A stretch of 64,000 nt of DNA from Hymenolepis diminuta (lineage: Eukaryota > Platyhelminthes > Cestoda > Cyclophyllidea > Hymenolepididae). The position numbers were made by a program, and so were the translations under genes. Every line of letters begins with the position of its first letter. The stretch's first letter is position 1. Positions 61,701-64,000 of this stretch are shown here, in pieces. The DNA lies in the NCBI GenBank assembly GCA_900708905.1, contig CAADRB010000015.1, forward strand, positions 603,444 to 667,443, in the 5' to 3' direction. The notes below the pieces were generated by a model. The model was given only the letters and a program-made list of their open reading frames with translations, was not told the DNA's origin and did not search any database.

Positions 61701-64000
61701 CAAGCTTTCTCTTCAGCTAATCCTTCCCCGGCTTTTATCAATCTTTGGCATCGCTATATTCAAAAATTCTTGAAGCCTCTTCTTCTCTCAGTCTCACCTT
61801 CAACTCTTGAACGTCTTGCTGTCCGGAATATAACCAAATGGATACAAATTTTTGAAAGCAATGCTTCAGGGGATGGGGTCAATGTAACACAGTGGTTATG
61901 GAGATTGCTGAATCGGGGCTTGACATTCTATCTTCTTGTAACAATCTATAATCGCCTACCAAAGACTGTTCTTCATGGACTGACTGCAGGAGGAGTAGGT
62001 TCTGTATTAAGAGCCTTTCTAGGACCATCAAAACTCGATCTTATTCATAGTGGACAAATCAAGGGAACTGAGTTGACTGCTACTATCATGAAGTAATTTT
62101 CTCCGACCAAGATTTTATATTTCTCGAAGAATTATCACAAGTTCTTTAACCATTATCCTTCTATCGTAGAAGAGCATGCATTAGTCTTCAGGACCATCTA
62201 AATCCGCCATTTAATGCTCCCCTAATAAATGAACTTGAATCAACTGCGAAAACACTGAAACGAACGGTTTGGCATGCTAGTTTGGCCTGTCTAGTTGCGA
62301 CTATTAGTGCAACTCAGACGCAGGAAAAGGCCTTCAGTTATATCCATGTCTCCGACCCCCTGTCTCGCTTTCTTCCAGATAAGAGCTTCACTTTTCCCAG
62401 ACATGTATGAAATCATTCCCAGATTAATTGCTTTTGGATATCTAATCTATGTGAAAAATAATATGCAGACGTCTTTTTATGTTAGAGATCGGGGAAATAC
62501 CGATCTGCGTTTATCGAATTGAGAGAACAGTTCTGGCTGCCATCAGAGCGGGAACCGTATTTCGGCAGAATAAATGTGGAATCTCAGGGAACAGACTCGT
62601 CTTCGCGTCAAGGGAATAAAAGCGGAGGACTTCTGCTTGAAAGCAGTTTCTCTGTAGAGATTAACCGTTTTATGAGAGCTTCTGGGACACAGGTTAGCTT
62701 CAAGTTTAATTATATGCTATTTCTCAGGAAAATTTTGAACATAAATTGTCATAGCTATAACATAATAACCCTTTTAGGTTGGAGAGAGGGACGCATACCA
62801 TGTTCCTATTCGAGGACTTGGGCTTATAATATACTATGGCTATTTTCATTAAATGTTTTAGATAATTCGCGGTTCTACTTCCCCGACTGATTTCAAGAAG
62901 CCTCTAAGTCCGAGAGTATCTCCTCTGTCATCCACAACTTCTTCGGATGTTCGTCAAATCGAGGAAACGGAAGCGGAGCCCAACTATGTTAATCTCGAAG
63001 TCGATCCTCTAAATATGACGTCCCCGATGATTACGTTTGTTGGACTGCTCAAGCACATGTCACGGTTGGATTTATTAAAGGTATACTGGTTCTCCTGGCT
63101 TCGTTCTTTGGATGTTTTGCACTCAATTTCTTTTAATTTGATGTTTTTTATCTAGCCTAGTAGATCCAATGACATTCCTCAGATAATTAAATTTCTCTAC
63201 GATCAATTCAACTCAAATCGAGGAAATGACAATGTACGAGCCTTCGTGGTTAAATTGGTTATTAACTGTCCTGAGGTACGATATTATTTAACTTAGCTTA
63301 TAAAATCGCAATACAGTTTATTTAATTAAGGAAGAAGAAAGTGAAATGTGAAGATTTCGATCTTGAAAGTCAAAAATTTCTCTGAGCATGAGTGATTTCG
63401 CTATCCTTGTAGTCTTGAAATTTGGGGGTTTTAGGCTCTACCGAAACTTAGCATCGTGGGTAATTGGATTAAATATTGGTTCTTGAATAATGAAAGTTTA
63501 CAATTATTTGCACTTTCGTTATTTTGTATTTCATTTGTTTGATATGACGGGTTTATGGGATCGAATGCTGCAATTTCTCTCATCTCCATAATTACAGAAT
63601 GATTATTTTTTATGGGGTTTGATTTGAAGTTTTGATTGAATATATTTATTATTTTAGAGATAGAAATAGGATTATCCTAAAATGCATTGAATGTAATTAT
63701 ATCGTTTATTCGAAAATATCACTGGTTGATCTTGAGAATTTTGATTTACTGTCGAATTAATCTCCCTTTGTCTCCGAGCCTAGTGGACCGTTTTAGACCT
63801 TACTTATTTGAACGCCGTTTATAATACTAATGTTCACAGAAGACTTTATTGCCCCAAATATTAGTTTATCTGTAATTAAGCTTTTTCTGCTATTTCGTTC
63901 GTAATCTTCTGTTTTCTATGGCTGATTACCGTGATTTTTAACTTTCTTTAAAGGCATTCAAACCCTTTTCCAAACACTGGTTCCCTCTTCTCCTCACCTA
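49739..64000 (+). CDS. DNA-PKcs homologue, amino-terminal and middle parts (gene runs off the window)
   Basis: Homologue of the DNA-dependent protein kinase catalytic subunit, the very large nuclear PI3K-like kinase that Ku recruits to broken DNA ends for non-homologous end joining. 33 exons (listed in three block entries) give about 2,130 codons with matching phases at every junction. Only the helical HEAT-repeat scaffold is in view; the FAT and kinase domains must lie beyond 64000. Recognition rests on ordered similarity to vertebrate DNA-PKcs: YPLLSGLYRLLK, QLVHWYAGYS, SCPEAIRMLMMAFCR, IYNRLPKTVLHG, GLLKHMSR and FVVKLVINCPE then AFKPFSKHWF. The first ATG used is 49739. An acceptor-like TTTATGCAG at 49711-49719 allows earlier exons, but none was found. 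Little precedes the region matching about residue 290 of the human protein, so the amino end is short or incomplete here. Confidence 0.9.
51393..52956 (+). other. PRKDC intron 8 with SINE
   Basis: The donor is GTGAGT after GAAGCAT and the acceptor CCCTTTAG. Splicing keeps phase 1. It contains the tRNA-derived SINE at 52329-52462 in antisense and otherwise no supported frame. Confidence 0.8.
52329..52462 (-). mobile_element. tRNA-derived SINE, copy 2
   Basis: On the minus strand the head TGGCGCAGTGGTTTGC resembles a tRNA A-box (52452-52437). About 30 bases later GGCCATGATACCC is a decayed B-box. Then comes a body, TGCACTGGTTATG and TTAGAATTCGAGTCTCC, shared with the copy at 45838-45935. It lies antisense inside a PRKDC intron. 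The tRNA parent was not determined. Confidence 0.6.
53485..54723 (+). mobile_element. Mariner transposon (DD34D-type), broken, with assembly gap
   Basis: A 1,239-base element flanked by TA duplications. The terminal inverted repeats agree at 29 of 31 positions and begin ACACATGGGCTGA. The transposase starts at ATG 53664 (MDQKHLRVLILHCFLMG) with the helix-turn-helix region (SAPSETTIKCWFADFKRG). It then meets a stop at 53865-53867 through a frameshift, with the next segment in another frame (PENIKK, LRELAGIVKISKER). After the N run the frame resumes at PDLAPSDYWLF, the motif carrying the third catalytic aspartate, and shifts again before the end (YFEAK, LERRWNDC). With two or more frameshifts it is inactive. 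It has the same orientation as PRKDC. Total length fits a full mariner, so the gap is about correctly sized. Confidence 0.9.
53966..54449. other. Assembly gap (484 N)
   Basis: An unbroken run of N inside the mariner transposase. Protein frames drawn across it carry no information. Confidence 0.99.
55626..60560 (+). other. PRKDC exons 10-25 (middle HEAT block)
   Basis: Exons: 55626-55822, 55892-55975, 57105-57448, 57489-57778, 57810-58008, 58048-58235, 58271-58448, 58486-58696, 58737-59135, 59171-59338, 59376-59547, 59584-59666, 59712-59970, 60014-60198, 60276-60411, 60486-60560. All phases agree. Family matches include RILPDCTVENF, YPLLSGLYRLLK, the EEWLK to TKADPSFYPTAF junction, LPFPDLRPRIRLSDL, and SRQTRVCAAEYIHEY followed by LIRRLFRSLAFQLVHWY. 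Intron 55976-57104 (1.1 kb) is the only long one in the block. Confidence 0.85.
55976..57104 (+). other. PRKDC intron 11
   Basis: Donor GTGACT, acceptor TTTACAG, phase 2. I found no conserved coding frame inside it. The stretch at 56575-56615 resembles 11300-11340 (TGGCTGCCT.GTTAAC), a hint of a dispersed repeat. Confidence 0.7.
60561..61176 (+). other. PRKDC intron 25
   Basis: Donor GTGAGA, acceptor ATCCCAG, phase 0 on both sides, 616 bases. An antisense open frame overlaps its start but is not called. No repeat was recognised. Confidence 0.7.
61177..64000 (+). other. PRKDC exons 26-33 (to the window edge)
   Basis: Exons: 61177-61371, 61442-61569, 61640-62092, 62170-62404, 62486-62692, 62862-63080, 63156-63275, 63954-64000 (cut by the window). 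Matches to DNA-PKcs are strong here: ILSLLETLSCPEAIRMLMM, IYNRLPKTVLHG then IKGTELTATIMK, KRTVWHASLACLVATISA, KYRSAFIELREQF, PMITFVGLLKHMS and NVRAFVVKLVINCPE. The reading stops in AFKPFSKHWFPLLLT. The 678-base intron 63276-63953 holds no frame I can support. Confidence 0.87.

Noticed and set aside
1..64000. tRNA, rRNA, snRNA genes and CRISPR arrays
   Set aside because: None found. The only tRNA-like signals belong to the SINE copies, and no regularly spaced direct repeats are present.

Overview
The window is eukaryotic, intron-rich and AT-rich, and most likely comes from a parasitic flatworm, probably a tapeworm. The support is indirect: many GT-AG introns of only about 35-41 bases, TG...CA solo-LTR-like insertions resembling flatworm TRIM elements, mariner elements and a tRNA-derived SINE. 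I could not test the species by search, and a trematode-like genome is not excluded.

Layout. 1-5.1 kb: no recognisable gene. 5.1-7.3 kb (-): ten-finger C2H2 zinc-finger protein, two exons. 10.2-10.9 kb (+): cytochrome b561-domain membrane protein, split by a 39-base intron. 11-19.9 kb: no gene seen, one LTR-like insertion. 19.9-24.7 kb (-): a small unrecognised two-exon gene at 21.7-22.3 kb, with one broken paralogue and one faint remnant beside it. 26.8-33.8 kb (-): a four-exon gene for a secreted MOLO1-family protein, with a dead Tc1/mariner copy in its second intron. 34-45.8 kb: no secure gene, but a purine-rich dispersed repeat in at least three copies. 46.1-47.5 kb (-): CDK9, four exons, complete. 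47.7-49.0 kb: three LTR-like insertions, two forming a 333-base inverted repeat identical at 331 positions. 49.7-64.0 kb (+): the amino-terminal and middle parts of a DNA-PKcs (PRKDC) homologue in 33 exons with consistent splice phases, running off the right edge. A 1.24 kb mariner holding a 484-base run of N lies in one of its introns.

The genes do not form one pathway. CDK9 (transcription elongation) and DNA-PKcs (end-joining repair and damage signalling) stand head to head, so their shared upstream region is where the recent LTR insertions landed. Splice models were built by hand from frame, phase and family similarity. No transcript data were available.
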